DNA of 64,000 bases. It comes from Streptomyces sp. CBMA152. Its GTDB lineage: Bacteria > Actinomycetota > Actinomycetes > Streptomycetales > Streptomycetaceae. The DNA lies in NCBI RefSeq assembly GCF_014596475.1, contig NZ_MECJ01000033.1, forward strand, positions 372,001-436,000, written 5' to 3'. This document shows positions 53,601-61,682 of this stretch, piece after piece; within the stretch, counting starts at the first letter, position 1, and each line of letters opens with the position of its first letter. The position numbers and the translations under genes were made by a program. Below the pieces are notes generated by a model, which saw only the letters and a list, made by a program, of their open reading frames with translations, had not been told where the DNA came from and did not search any database.

Positions 53601-54655
53601 CCGACCGGCGCCTCGGCGGCCTCCTCGGCCTGCGGCTCCTTCGCCGGGGCGGCCTCGGCGGCGGCCGGCGTGAACTGCGGCGCGGTGGCCTTACGGGTGG
53701 CACGGCGACGGGTGCGCCCACGCGGCGCCTCGTCCTCGACGGGCTCCTCGACGACGACCTCGGCCTCGACGACGGCCTCGGCCACGGGGGCCTCGACGAT
53801 CTCCTCGGCGGCCTTGGGCGCACCGGCCGGAGCCGTGGCCTTACGGGTCGCACGGCGGCGGGTGCGGGCAGGCGCGGCGGGCTCCTCGGCGGCGGCCACG
53901 ACAGCGGCCTCCTCGGCCGGGGAGGCGACCGGGTCCTCGGCGGCGACGGCGGCCGGCGCACCGAGGGCGCCCGGGGCCTCCTCGACGACCGGGGCACCGG
54001 CGGGCGCGGTGGCCTTACGGGTGGCACGGCGGCGGGTCCGGGCCGGGGCGGCCTCGACGACCGGCTCGGCCTCTTCCTCCTCGACGGCGACCGGGGCGGC
54101 CTCGACGACCTCCACGGCCTCCTCGGCGGCCTTGGGCGCACCGGCCGTAGCCGTGGCCTTACGGGTGGCACGACGGCGGGTACGCGCCGGAGCGGCGGGC
54201 TCGGCCTCTTCGGCTTCGGCCTCGGCATCGACGACCGGAGCGGCCTCGACGGCCTCGGGGGCCTGCTCGGCGGCGGGCGCGGTCACCTTGCGGGTGGCGC
54301 GGCGACGCGTCCGGGCGGGCGCGGCCTCCGGCTCGGCGTCAGCGGCAGCGGGCGCCTCGGCTTCGGCGGCCGGGGTCTCCTCGACCACGGGCGCACCCGC
54401 CGGAGCGGTGGCCTTACGGGTGGCGCGGCGGCGCGTACGCGCCGGAGCGGCCTCCGGCTCGGCGGCGGCAGCGGCTGCGGGGGGCTCGGCCACGGGGGCC
54501 GGCTCGGTCGTCGCCTCGGGGGCGTCGCCGGTGGCGGCACCCGGCGGACCGGCGGGCCGCGACGCCGCGCGGCGCCTGCGGCGCGGCGGCAGCGTGTCGC
54601 TGGGGCTGTTGTCGTCCCCGGTCACGCCGGGTTCGTTCTTCTCGTTCTCAAGCAT
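50693..54655 (-). CDS. rne: Ribonuclease E/G with extended repeat-rich termini
   Basis: 1320 residues from ATG 54655. It cleaves single-stranded RNA 5'-end dependently in mRNA decay and rRNA processing. The catalytic core lies at about 600-1010: S1 domain (YVGNVYLGKVQNVLPSMEAA), DNase I-like segments AMIVVDVNTGKF (near 898) and GGIVVIDFIDM (near 945), and the Zn-link CVHCNGRG (near 1007). The long N-terminal (1-590) and C-terminal arms carry about ten copies of an Arg-rich RTRRRATRKATAPAG-like motif between acidic Ala/Glu/Pro stretches, and the last 50 residues are a Lys/Ala-rich histone-H1-like tail. The arms probably bind RNA or degradosome partners. Confidence 0.95.
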   Translation of the reverse strand: MLENEKNEPGVTGDDNSPSDTLPPRRRRRAASRPAGPPGAATGDAPEATTEPAPVAEPPAAAAAAEPEAAPARTRRRATRKATAPAGAPVVEETPAAEAEAPAAADAEPEAAPARTRRRATRKVTAPAAEQAPEAVEAAPVVDAEAEAEEAEPAAPARTRRRATRKATATAGAPKAAEEAVEVVEAAPVAVEEEEAEPVVEAAPARTRRRATRKATAPAGAPVVEEAPGALGAPAAVAAEDPVASPAEEAAVVAAAEEPAAPARTRRRATRKATAPAGAPKAAEEIVEAPVAEAVVEAEVVVEEPVEDEAPRGRTRRRATRKATAPQFTPAAAEAAPAKEPQAEEAAEAPVGRSRRRATRPAVAVFQAPVFHEPMFQTPETAAAAAAHAVVEVEDETEAEEEAVVVEQAEPQGPARRRRRRRGEPAEAAPEPQAPVAEAEEAEVEEEAEEAAEEHEDDRPSRRRRRGGRRRRRGESAGGEGEEGAEEAESEESAEAEGYEDEDEEADGTPSAAGTSSSRRRRRRRRRSGDGGDHEAGTGGDDPERTVVKVREPRPAREKAEPSDEVQSIKGSTRLEAKKQRRREGREQGRRRVPIITEAEFLARREAVERVMVVRQSGERTQIGVLEDNVLVEHYVNKEQATSYVGNVYLGKVQNVLPSMEAAFVDIGKGRNAVLYAGEVNFEALGMANGPRRIEAALKSGQSVLVQVTKDPIGHKGARLTSQVSLPGRYLVYVPEGSMTGISRKLPDTERARLKTILKKIVPEDAGVIVRTAAEGASEDELRRDVERLQAQWQDIQKKSKQISTSAPSLLYGEPDMTVRVVRDIFNEDFSKVIVSGDEAWETIHGYVSHVAPDLTDRLSKWTSEVDVFATYRIDEQLMKALDRKVWLPSGGSLVIDKTEAMIVVDVNTGKFTGQGGNLEETVTRNNLEAAEEIVRQLRLRDLGGIVVIDFIDMVLESNRDLVLRRLLECLGRDRTKHQVAEVTSLGLVQMTRKRVGQGLLESFSETCVHCNGRGVIVHMEQPTSVGGGGNGKRSKKRGRGGAGEHEHGHEAHEHEVVEAEAEGEFVETEAEVAAEVATPVALAEPEFVPDEELYSSAAEAEAAARGGRSRRRATRKASAPAGAPRRAAEPVVEAEPVAEPVAEVEPEPKAVTVASFIEDEAPRGRTRRRATRKATAPAGSPVAAEPVVVAEPEVVVVEPVAEPVVAEPVVEEALVAAAPRARRRVTRKATAPAGSPSGAQEAAVLVVESAPVAEPVVVAEEVAEEAAPAKKTARKAAKKAPAKKAAAKKTAAKKTVAKKTTAKKAASKKSAAESAPADS

Positions 54656-54890
54656 GCGGGCGTAGCTCCCGTCACGCTCCCGGGCGCCGCGCCTTGGTCC
54701 GGTCCGGCGGCACGACCGCGTGATGTGCGCGGGTGCCGTCGTCCGGGGCGCGGGCGCCGCACGGGAGCTGTATGTCCGGCTCGCCGGTTCCGTCCGCGAT
54801 GTACGCACGGCCTGGCGAAAGTCTCCTGGTCAGTGCGCGGCCCGACCCAGGTGGCTCCCGAGTACCAGGGCTGCGCTACAACGACTGCCC

Positions 54891-55709
54891 TTACGCGGCT
54901 GGACCTTCCGGCGCCGTCGCAGAGGTGGTCCCGGCGGCCTTGGGTGGAGCGGCCGGGGCTGCCTCGCGGTCGGGCGCGAGCGGGTCGGTCACCGTGCCGG
55001 ACTCCTCGTCGAAGAGCCCCTGCGCCAGCCTGGTCACCGCTGCGGGGACCGGCGGCGCCAGGTCGGCCACAGCTCGGAGACCGGACAGGACGTCGTCGGG
55101 TCGCACGGCAGGTGTCAGGTGCCGTACCACCAGGCGCAGTATCGCACAGGGCTTGTCCACCGGCCTATCAGCCTGTGGAAGCGCCTGGAGCTCGACGACC
55201 GCGCCGCGCGTGTCGAAGGTGCGCATACCGTTCTTCGTCCGGCGCTGGACCTCGACGGTCTCGGCGGCCAGGAACGTCTCGACGGCCTTCTGGGCGTCGT
55301 CGACGGCCACGCCTTCGAGCCGCAGCTCCCAGACGGAGGCGGTCAGCCGGTCGGCGAGGCCGGAGGTGCGGGCCTCGACCGCGTCGGTGATGTCGAGCCC
55401 GGCGGGCAGCGACTCGTCGAGCAGCTCGCGCAGCGTCGCCGGGTCGCGGTGCTCGGTGAGCGCGATCTCCAGGTACTCGGCCTCGGAGCCGGTACCGGTG
55501 GGGGCCGCGTTCGCGTACGAGACCTTGGGGTGCGGGGTGAAGCCCGCCGAGTACGCCATGGGCACCTCGGCGCGGCGCAGCGCGCGCTCGAAGGCGCGCT
55601 GGAAGTCGCGGTGGCTGGTGAACCGGAGGCGGCCGCGCTTGGTGTAGCGCAGTCGGATGCGCTGCACCGCAGGTGCGGGCGGCGGGCCTTCGGGCTGTCG
55701 CTTGCCCAG
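54891..55709 (-). CDS. TIGR03936-family radical-SAM-associated protein (DUF2344), probable CTG start
   Basis: About 272 residues. Conserved core QRIRLRYTKRGRLRFTSHRD at the start, then AEVPMAYSAGFTPHPKVS and GTGSEAEYLEIAL. In many bacteria this domain is fused to or adjacent to a TIGR03960 radical-SAM protein; here that partner lies about 1.1 kb upstream. The start is uncertain: GTG 55667 has no ribosome site, GTG 55754 has a poorly spaced one, and CTG 55709 has GAGGAG 8 nt upstream, so CTG is preferred. Function of the family is unknown; RNA modification is suspected from its link to rne/rplU. Confidence 0.82.
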   Translation of the reverse strand: MGKRQPEGPPPAPAVQRIRLRYTKRGRLRFTSHRDFQRAFERALRRAEVPMAYSAGFTPHPKVSYANAAPTGTGSEAEYLEIALTEHRDPATLRELLDESLPAGLDITDAVEARTSGLADRLTASVWELRLEGVAVDDAQKAVETFLAAETVEVQRRTKNGMRTFDTRGAVVELQALPQADRPVDKPCAILRLVVRHLTPAVRPDDVLSGLRAVADLAPPVPAAVTRLAQGLFDEESGTVTDPLAPDREAAPAAPPKAAGTTSATAPEGPAA

Positions 55710-55798
55710 TGGTTCTTCTCCTCGTGCGGGGCGGGCGCGGTGGGCGCCGCCCACCTGTCCTGTGGGGGCCCTCCGTCACAGCCCGCGCGCCGCCCGGC

Positions 55799-56785
55799 TC
55801 ATCCCTCCGTTTTACGCAGGGAGATCTCGGGGGCGGGCACCGCGTCGGAGGCAGTAGTTGTACGACCCAGAGTACGCGCCGGATGCGGTACCGGTTCCCG
55901 GGGCGGCCCGCCCACCAGCGCCCGCCAGGCATCCGCGCGGGCCTGGCGCACGGTGTCCCGGGCCGAGGCGAGCGCCTCGCGCGCGGTGCGTCCGGCCGCG
56001 CCCAGCGCCCCGCGCGCGGCCCGTCCCGCGACGGCCGCGGCCCGGGCCGCCGGGGCCCACAGGGTGTCCCGCACCCAGTGCAGCACCGGCGCGCACAGGG
56101 TCCGCCACACCCAGCGCACGGGCCGCCCGACCAGCTGCCACCCGAGCCACTTCAGGCCGCGCCCGACGGCCCGCGAAACCTGCCCGGCGATCCGCCAGGC
56201 GTGCCCGAACGCCGCCCCGACCTCCCGCGCGACGACCGCGATCCCGCGTCCGACGGGCGTCAGTACCCGCCGCCAGAACCACCCGACAGGTACCACAATC
56301 AAGATCAAACCCACCCGAACGAGGGCGGTTCCGATCACGGACAGGACCACGCCGATGCCCCGCGCCACCCACGAGAGACCCGTCCACCCTCCGGCGGCGA
56401 GCCAGGCGACGCCGTGGCCCAGCGGAGTGAGGACGTACCGGTAGACCCAGTTCGCCGGAGCGGCCACGCCGTACCGCCACAGCGGCACTACCAGCCACCG
56501 CCACAGCCAAGCCACCGGCACGACCACCAACACCCGCCCCGTCCATGCCAGTCCACGGCCCAGATACGTGAGCGGGAGCACGATCAGCGTGTGGCCCAGC
56601 CAGGACAGCGCGCGGCCCAGGGGGCGCAGGGCCGTGCGGTGGAGGGCGCGGGCCGCGGCCGCCAGGACGTCCCAGATCATGCGGACCGGCACGACCAGGA
56701 CCAGGACGACGATCCGTACGGGGATGCGGATCGCCACGGTCAGACAGCCCTCGGGCTGCCTCGGCGGCTGCTGCTGGAGTTCCAT
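55799..56785 (-). CDS. Trp/Arg-rich repetitive membrane protein
   Basis: 328 residues from ATG 56785 (MELQQQPPRQPEGCLTV). Residues about 20-210 alternate strongly hydrophobic segments (VVLVLVVPVRMIWDVLA, VLVVVPVAWLWRWLVVPLW) with Arg/Gly turns in a repeated LxxLGRxLxWxG-like pattern. Residues 210-300 are amphipathic and basic, and the end is Pro/Thr-rich. No known catalytic motif. It is inserted between the two radical-SAM-system genes on the same strand. It could be a multi-pass or membrane-surface protein. Function unknown. Confidence 0.72.
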   Translation of the reverse strand: MELQQQPPRQPEGCLTVAIRIPVRIVVLVLVVPVRMIWDVLAAAARALHRTALRPLGRALSWLGHTLIVLPLTYLGRGLAWTGRVLVVVPVAWLWRWLVVPLWRYGVAAPANWVYRYVLTPLGHGVAWLAAGGWTGLSWVARGIGVVLSVIGTALVRVGLILIVVPVGWFWRRVLTPVGRGIAVVAREVGAAFGHAWRIAGQVSRAVGRGLKWLGWQLVGRPVRWVWRTLCAPVLHWVRDTLWAPAARAAAVAGRAARGALGAAGRTAREALASARDTVRQARADAWRALVGGPPREPVPHPARTLGRTTTASDAVPAPEISLRKTEG

Positions 56786-56803
56786 GAACGTCAAGACGCG
56801 GCA

Positions 56804-56834
56804 AAGGCCCCGCACCGTTGCGGTGCGGGGCCTT
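56804..56834. terminator. Terminator downstream of the radical-SAM gene
   Basis: A perfect 14-bp stem AAGGCCCCGCACCG and mate with loop TTG, 15 nt past the radical-SAM stop and ahead of the membrane-protein start. Confidence 0.85.
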
Positions 56835-56848
56835 CCGTGATCGAGCGG

Positions 56849-58777
56849 TTACTTGACGACCGTCAGCGGGAGCAGCTTCTTGCCCGTGGGGCCGATCTGG
56901 ATGCTGGTGTCCATCTGCGGGCAGACGCCACAGTCGAAGCACGGCGTCCAGCGGCAGTCCTCGACCTCGGTCTCGTCGAGCGAGTCCTGCCAGTCCTCCC
57001 AGAGCCAGTCCTTGTCCAGACCGGAGTCCAGGTGGTCCCAGGGCAGGACCTCCTCGTACGTGCGCTCACGCGTCGTGTACCAGTCGACGTCCACGCCGAA
57101 CGACGGCAGCGTCTTCTCGGCGCTGGCCATCCACCGGTCGTACGAGAAGTGCTCGCGCCAGCCGTCGAAGCGGCCGCCGTCCTCGTAGACGGCGCGGATG
57201 ACCGCGCCCACACGGCGGTCGCCGCGCGAGAGCAGGCCCTCGACGATGCCCGGCTTGCCGTCGTGGTAGCGGAAGCCGATCGAGCGGCCGTACTTCTTGT
57301 CGCCGCGGATCTTGTCGCGGAGCTTTTCGAGACGGGCGTCCGTCTCCTCGGCGCTCAGCTGCGGGGCCCACTGGAACGGGGTGTGCGGCTTGGGCACGAA
57401 CCCGCCGATGGACACCGTGCAGCGGATGTCGTTCTGGCCCGAGACCTCACGGCCCTTGGCGATCACGTTGACCGCCATGTCGCCGATCTGGAGCACGTCC
57501 TCGTCGGTCTCGGTGGGCAGGCCGCACATGAAGTACAGCTTCACCTGGCGCCAGCCGTTGCCGTACGCGGTCGCGACCGTACGGATCAGGTCCTCTTCCG
57601 AGACCATCTTGTTGATGACCTTGCGCATGCGCTCGGAGCCGCCCTCGGGGGCGAACGTCAGACCCGAGCGACGGCCGTTGCGGGTCAGCTCGTTGGCGAG
57701 GTCGACGTTGAACGCGTCCACGCGGGTCGACGGCAGCGACAGGCCGATCTTGTCCTCGGTGTAGCGGTCCGCGAGGCCCTTCGCGATCTCACCGATCTCG
57801 GTGTGGTCGGCACTCGAAAGGGACAGCAGGCCGACCTCCTCGAAGCCCGTGGCCTTCAGGCCCTTGTCCACCATCTCGCCGATGCCGGTGATGCTTCGCT
57901 CCCGCACGGGGCGCGTGATCATGCCGGCCTGGCAGAAACGGCAGCCGCGGGTGCAGCCGCGGAAGATCTCCACGGACATGCGCTCGTGGACGGTCTCGGC
58001 GAGCGGGACCAGGGGCTGCTTGGGGTAGGGCCACTCGTCGAGGTCCATGACGGTGTGCTTGCTGACCCGCCACGGCACGCCCGACTTGTTCGGGACGACA
58101 CGGCCGATGCGGCCGTCGGGCAGGTACTCCACGTCGTAGAAGGCCGGGACGTACACGCCACCGGTCTTCGCGAGGCGGAACAGGACCTCCTCGCGGCCGC
58201 CGGGACGGCCTTCGGCCTTCCACGCGCGGATGATCGTGGTCATGTCGAGCACGGCCTGCTCACCGTCGCCGATGACCGCGCAGTCGATGAAGTCCGCGAT
58301 CGGCTCCGGGTTGAACGCCGCGTGGCCGCCCGCCAGGACGATCGGGTCGTCGATGCCGCGGTCCTTGGACTCCAGCGGGATGCCCGCCAGCTCCAGGGCC
58401 GTGAGCATGTTGGTGTAGCCGAGCTCGGTGGAGAAGCTGAGGCCGAAGACGTCGAACGCCTTGACCGGCCGGTGCGAGTCCACCGTGAACTGGGGCACCT
58501 GGTGCTCGCGCATCAGGGCTTCCATGTCGGGCCACACGCTGTACGTGCGCTCGGCGAGGACGCCCTCGCGCTCGTTCAGCACCTCGTAGAGGATCATGAC
58601 GCCCTGGTTGGGCAGGCCCACCTCGTACGCGTCCGGGTACATGAGCGCCCAGCGGACGTCGCACTCCTCCCAGGGCTTGACGGTGGAGTTGAGCTCACCG
58701 CCGACGTACTGGATGGGCTTCTGCACATGCGGGAGCAGAGCTTCGAGCTGTGGGAAGACCGATTCGGCGGCAGTCAT
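56849..58777 (-). CDS. TIGR03960-family B12-binding-domain radical SAM protein
   Basis: 642 residues. The N-terminal part (about 30-230) resembles a cobalamin-binding Rossmann domain. The radical-SAM cluster motif CTRGCRFCQAG (CxxxCxxC) lies near 275, followed by TIM-barrel segments and a C-terminal Cys-rich CFDCGVCPQMDT that may bind an extra cluster. The reaction is unknown. The family pairs with TIGR03936 proteins near rne/rng, rplU and rpmA in many genomes, as here. ATG start. Confidence 0.92.
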   Translation of the reverse strand: MTAAESVFPQLEALLPHVQKPIQYVGGELNSTVKPWEECDVRWALMYPDAYEVGLPNQGVMILYEVLNEREGVLAERTYSVWPDMEALMREHQVPQFTVDSHRPVKAFDVFGLSFSTELGYTNMLTALELAGIPLESKDRGIDDPIVLAGGHAAFNPEPIADFIDCAVIGDGEQAVLDMTTIIRAWKAEGRPGGREEVLFRLAKTGGVYVPAFYDVEYLPDGRIGRVVPNKSGVPWRVSKHTVMDLDEWPYPKQPLVPLAETVHERMSVEIFRGCTRGCRFCQAGMITRPVRERSITGIGEMVDKGLKATGFEEVGLLSLSSADHTEIGEIAKGLADRYTEDKIGLSLPSTRVDAFNVDLANELTRNGRRSGLTFAPEGGSERMRKVINKMVSEEDLIRTVATAYGNGWRQVKLYFMCGLPTETDEDVLQIGDMAVNVIAKGREVSGQNDIRCTVSIGGFVPKPHTPFQWAPQLSAEETDARLEKLRDKIRGDKKYGRSIGFRYHDGKPGIVEGLLSRGDRRVGAVIRAVYEDGGRFDGWREHFSYDRWMASAEKTLPSFGVDVDWYTTRERTYEEVLPWDHLDSGLDKDWLWEDWQDSLDETEVEDCRWTPCFDCGVCPQMDTSIQIGPTGKKLLPLTVVK

Positions 58778-58865
58778 CTCGACGAACTTTCGTGAGCTGG
58801 CAGGGGGCGACTCTCTAGCGTAACCCGCTCGCGAGGCGCTCCTCGCCCGCCGGATCCTGCTCGGC

Positions 58866-60395
58866 TCAGGCCATGAGCCGCTCCCGCAGTACGGGCCGGG
58901 ACGCCTTCGCCCACACCCCGGGCAGCTCCCGCTCGCGCTCGGCGGCCGTCGCGACCTCCTGCCCGTACAGCAGTCCCCAGGTGAACGCGGACTCGCCCGC
59001 CAGATGTGCCTGGACGGCCAGGCCGCGCAGGGCCTCGCGGGCCACCACGCTGTCCTGGTGGTCGCCCAGCACCGTCTGCACGGCCTTCATCCGCTTGGCG
59101 AACTTGTTCGCGGGCCCGCCGAGCGCCGGGGTGGCGGCCTCGGCGGCGTACCGGGCGCGCTTGGCGGCCTTGCGGGCGTCGTGCATCGCGAGGTCGCGCG
59201 GGATGCCGGGGCCGAGCGCGAGGGCGTGCTCTATGCGTCCGGCCAGCCGGTCGTAGTCCCTGATCACGGCCTTGGGCACGACGTCGGTGACCGGGCGGCG
59301 GGCGGCCGGGCGCAGCGGCGGGCCGTCGAGGAGGGCGTCGAGGGTGTCGAGCAGGACGAGGTAGCGCTTGCTGTCCAGGACGGCGATGGTCTTGCGGCGC
59401 GAGCCGCTGCGGCGGGCGACGGACCAGATGCGCAGCCGCCCGCGCACGGGACCGAGCAGCAGCGTGCGGGGCAGGGCCGCGATCCGGCTCTGGAGGCGTT
59501 CGGTGAGCACTTCCTGGTCCCGGTCCACCCCGAGCTCCGCCGCGAGCCACTTCAGCTCCTCGCCGACGGGGTCGGTGACGGTCCGGTCGAGGACTTTTCC
59601 GTACGACCGGAAGGCGCTGCGCAGACGGCGGGTGGCCACCCGCATCTGGTGCACGGAGTCGGGCAGATCGCGCCGGACCGCCGGGTCCAGGGCCACCAGG
59701 GCGTCGCGCTGGGCGCGGAGATAGTCGAGGACGTGCGTGCCGGCGGTGGGCTTCCCGCTCTCGCGGGTGTCTTCGGCCGGGTGGCCGAGGCCGGTCTCCG
59801 TCAGCGCCCTGGCCAGCTTGGACGCGCTCGCCGAGGGGTGCAGGCCCGCCTTGCGCAGGCGTTTCTCGACGCGATCGAGGAGGGCCGGGTCGACGTCGTC
59901 GGCGAGCTCGACCTCGATCTCGGTCCAGGAGGCGGTGGCCGGCCCGTCGGCTTCCGTCAGGCGCTCCGCCCGCACGGCGTCGACGCTCACCTCGGCGAGC
60001 AGGGCGCCGTCCTCGTCGAGCAGATGGCGTACGTCACGGGAGGACAACAGCCGTACCACGGGGGCGAGTTGGGTGTCGCGGACGCAGGAGCGCACCAGGG
60101 CGGCCAGTGCGCGCGGGACGGTCGGGGAGAGGGGGGCGCGGATCTCGTCGCGGATGCCGGTGGCGACCGGGAACTTCAGATGCCAGCCCGCGTCGTCGCC
60201 GCCCGTTCTGCGGCGCAGGGTGAGCGCGTGCGCGGCCAGGCGCAGGTCCGGGGTGTCGTAGTAGACGGCGTCCAGCTCCGCCACACCTTTGTCCACGACG
60301 GACGCGACGTCCGCGACCCTGGTCAGGTCGGGCAGGCGCACGTCGTCGCCGGTGGCTTCGTACTTCCGCTCGATCTCGCGCTTCGTCTCCGCCAT
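58866..60395 (-). CDS. CYTH and CHAD domain protein
   Basis: 509 residues. The N-terminal CYTH triphosphate-tunnel domain (about 1-200) opens with the ExExK signature in REIERKYEAT and has further acidic/basic strands. The C-terminal CHAD domain (about 220-505) is helical with conserved His (VHQMRVATRRLRSAF, MHDARKAAKRARYAAE). CYTH domains bind or hydrolyse inorganic triphosphate, and CHAD domains bind polyphosphate granules, so it likely acts in polyphosphate metabolism. ATG start at 60395; monocistronic. Confidence 0.93.
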   Translation of the reverse strand: MAETKREIERKYEATGDDVRLPDLTRVADVASVVDKGVAELDAVYYDTPDLRLAAHALTLRRRTGGDDAGWHLKFPVATGIRDEIRAPLSPTVPRALAALVRSCVRDTQLAPVVRLLSSRDVRHLLDEDGALLAEVSVDAVRAERLTEADGPATASWTEIEVELADDVDPALLDRVEKRLRKAGLHPSASASKLARALTETGLGHPAEDTRESGKPTAGTHVLDYLRAQRDALVALDPAVRRDLPDSVHQMRVATRRLRSAFRSYGKVLDRTVTDPVGEELKWLAAELGVDRDQEVLTERLQSRIAALPRTLLLGPVRGRLRIWSVARRSGSRRKTIAVLDSKRYLVLLDTLDALLDGPPLRPAARRPVTDVVPKAVIRDYDRLAGRIEHALALGPGIPRDLAMHDARKAAKRARYAAEAATPALGGPANKFAKRMKAVQTVLGDHQDSVVAREALRGLAVQAHLAGESAFTWGLLYGQEVATAAERERELPGVWAKASRPVLRERLMA

Positions 60396-60418
60396 GAATT
60401 GAATCTAGACGCGAAAAC

Positions 60419-60483
60419 GGGCCCTGGGCAGAGCGCCGGACCGGCCATTGCGTCCGATCCGGCCCCCTTGTCGCCCAGGGCCC
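60419..60483. terminator. Terminator downstream of sfr/rodA
   Basis: Outer stem GGGCCCTGGGC / GCCCAGGGCCC (60419-60429 and 60473-60483) encloses a second CCGGACCGG-like hairpin. It lies 4 nt after the rodA stop. Confidence 0.75.
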
Positions 60484-60487
60484 CGTA

Positions 60488-61678
60488 TTACGCCGTTATC
60501 GGGCGCTGCACCCTGATCGACTGGAGCAGTCCGATCGCCACCCAGACCGCGAACATCGACGATCCTCCGTACGAGACGAACGGCAGCGGGATGCCGGCGA
60601 CCGGCATGATGCCGAGCGTCATGCCGATGTTCTCGAAGGACTGGAAGGCGAACCAGGCGATGATGCCGGCCGCCACGATCGTGCCGTACAGCTCGGTCGT
60701 CTCGCGGGCGATGCGGCAGGCGCGCCACAGGACGATGCCGATCAGCACGATGATCAGGCCCGCGCCGACGAAGCCGAGCTCTTCTCCGGCGACCGTGAAG
60801 ACGAAGTCCGTCTGCTGTTCGGGCACGAACTGGCCGGTGGTCTGCGAGCCCTTGAAAAGGCCGGTGCCGGTGAGGCCGCCGGAGCCGATCGCGATCCTGG
60901 CCTGGCTGGTGTTGTAGCCGACACCGGCCGGGTCGAGGTTGGGGTTGGCGAACGCGGCGAAGCGGTTGATCTGGTACTTGTCCAGTATCCCGAGCGAGGC
61001 GACCAGGACCGCGCCGACCACTCCGGCGCCGAGCAGTCCGAAGATCCAGCGGTTGGAGGCCCCGGAGGACAGCAGCACGCCGAGGATTATCACCACGATG
61101 ACCATGGTGGAGCCGAGGTCGGGCATCAGCATGATGCAGCCGATCGGCACCATCGCGAGGCCGAGCGCCTTCATCACCGTGCGGTGGTCGGGGTGGGCCT
61201 GGTCGCCCGCGTCCACCCGGGCCGCGAGCAGCATCGCCATGCACAGGATGATGGCGATCTTCGCGAACTCGGAGGGCTGGAGGGAGAATCCGCCGCCGAG
61301 CACGATCCAGGAGTGCGCGCCGTTGACGGTGGCGCCGAGCGGCGAGAGCACCGCGAGCAGCATCAGGATGGCCAGCCCGTACAGGACCGGCACGGCGCCG
61401 CGCAGGGTGCGGTGGCCGAGCCAGATGGTGCCGGTCATCAGGCAGAGGCCGATGCCGGCGTTCATGGCGTGCCGGATCAGGAAGAAGTACGGGTCGCCCT
61501 GGTTGATGTAGGTGCGGTTGCGGGTGGCGGACCACACCAGGAGCGAGCCGATGAAGCAGAGCGCGAGCGCCGCGAGCAGCAGCGGCCAGTCGAGCCGGCG
61601 CAGCACGGAGTCGCGCGCGGTCATCCGGGCGAACGTGGAGCGCTGGGGGGCGTAGCGCTGGACGGAGAAGCCTGCCAT
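60488..61678 (-). CDS. rodA: RodA/FtsW-family SEDS protein (Sfr)
   Basis: 396 residues from ATG 61678 (MAGFSVQRYAPQRS) with GGAGGG overlapping the mrdA stop. About ten membrane helices. SEDS proteins polymerise glycan strands from lipid II together with a class B PBP. Typical segments include GGGFSLQPSEFAKIA and FVSYGGSSMFAVWVAIGLLQ. It lies 4 nt after the PBP2 stop, so the two form the elongation/spore-wall synthase pair; in Streptomyces this pair acts with MreBCD in spore-wall synthesis. Confidence 0.96.
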   Translation of the reverse strand: MAGFSVQRYAPQRSTFARMTARDSVLRRLDWPLLLAALALCFIGSLLVWSATRNRTYINQGDPYFFLIRHAMNAGIGLCLMTGTIWLGHRTLRGAVPVLYGLAILMLLAVLSPLGATVNGAHSWIVLGGGFSLQPSEFAKIAIILCMAMLLAARVDAGDQAHPDHRTVMKALGLAMVPIGCIMLMPDLGSTMVIVVIILGVLLSSGASNRWIFGLLGAGVVGAVLVASLGILDKYQINRFAAFANPNLDPAGVGYNTSQARIAIGSGGLTGTGLFKGSQTTGQFVPEQQTDFVFTVAGEELGFVGAGLIIVLIGIVLWRACRIARETTELYGTIVAAGIIAWFAFQSFENIGMTLGIMPVAGIPLPFVSYGGSSMFAVWVAIGLLQSIRVQRPITA

Positions 61679-61682
61679 GGCG

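Noticed and set aside
50627..55390. 1587-codon plus-strand frame antisense to RNase E
   Set aside because: Its repetitive Leu/Gly/Arg content reflects the repeats of rne on the other strand, which carries the RNase E motifs.
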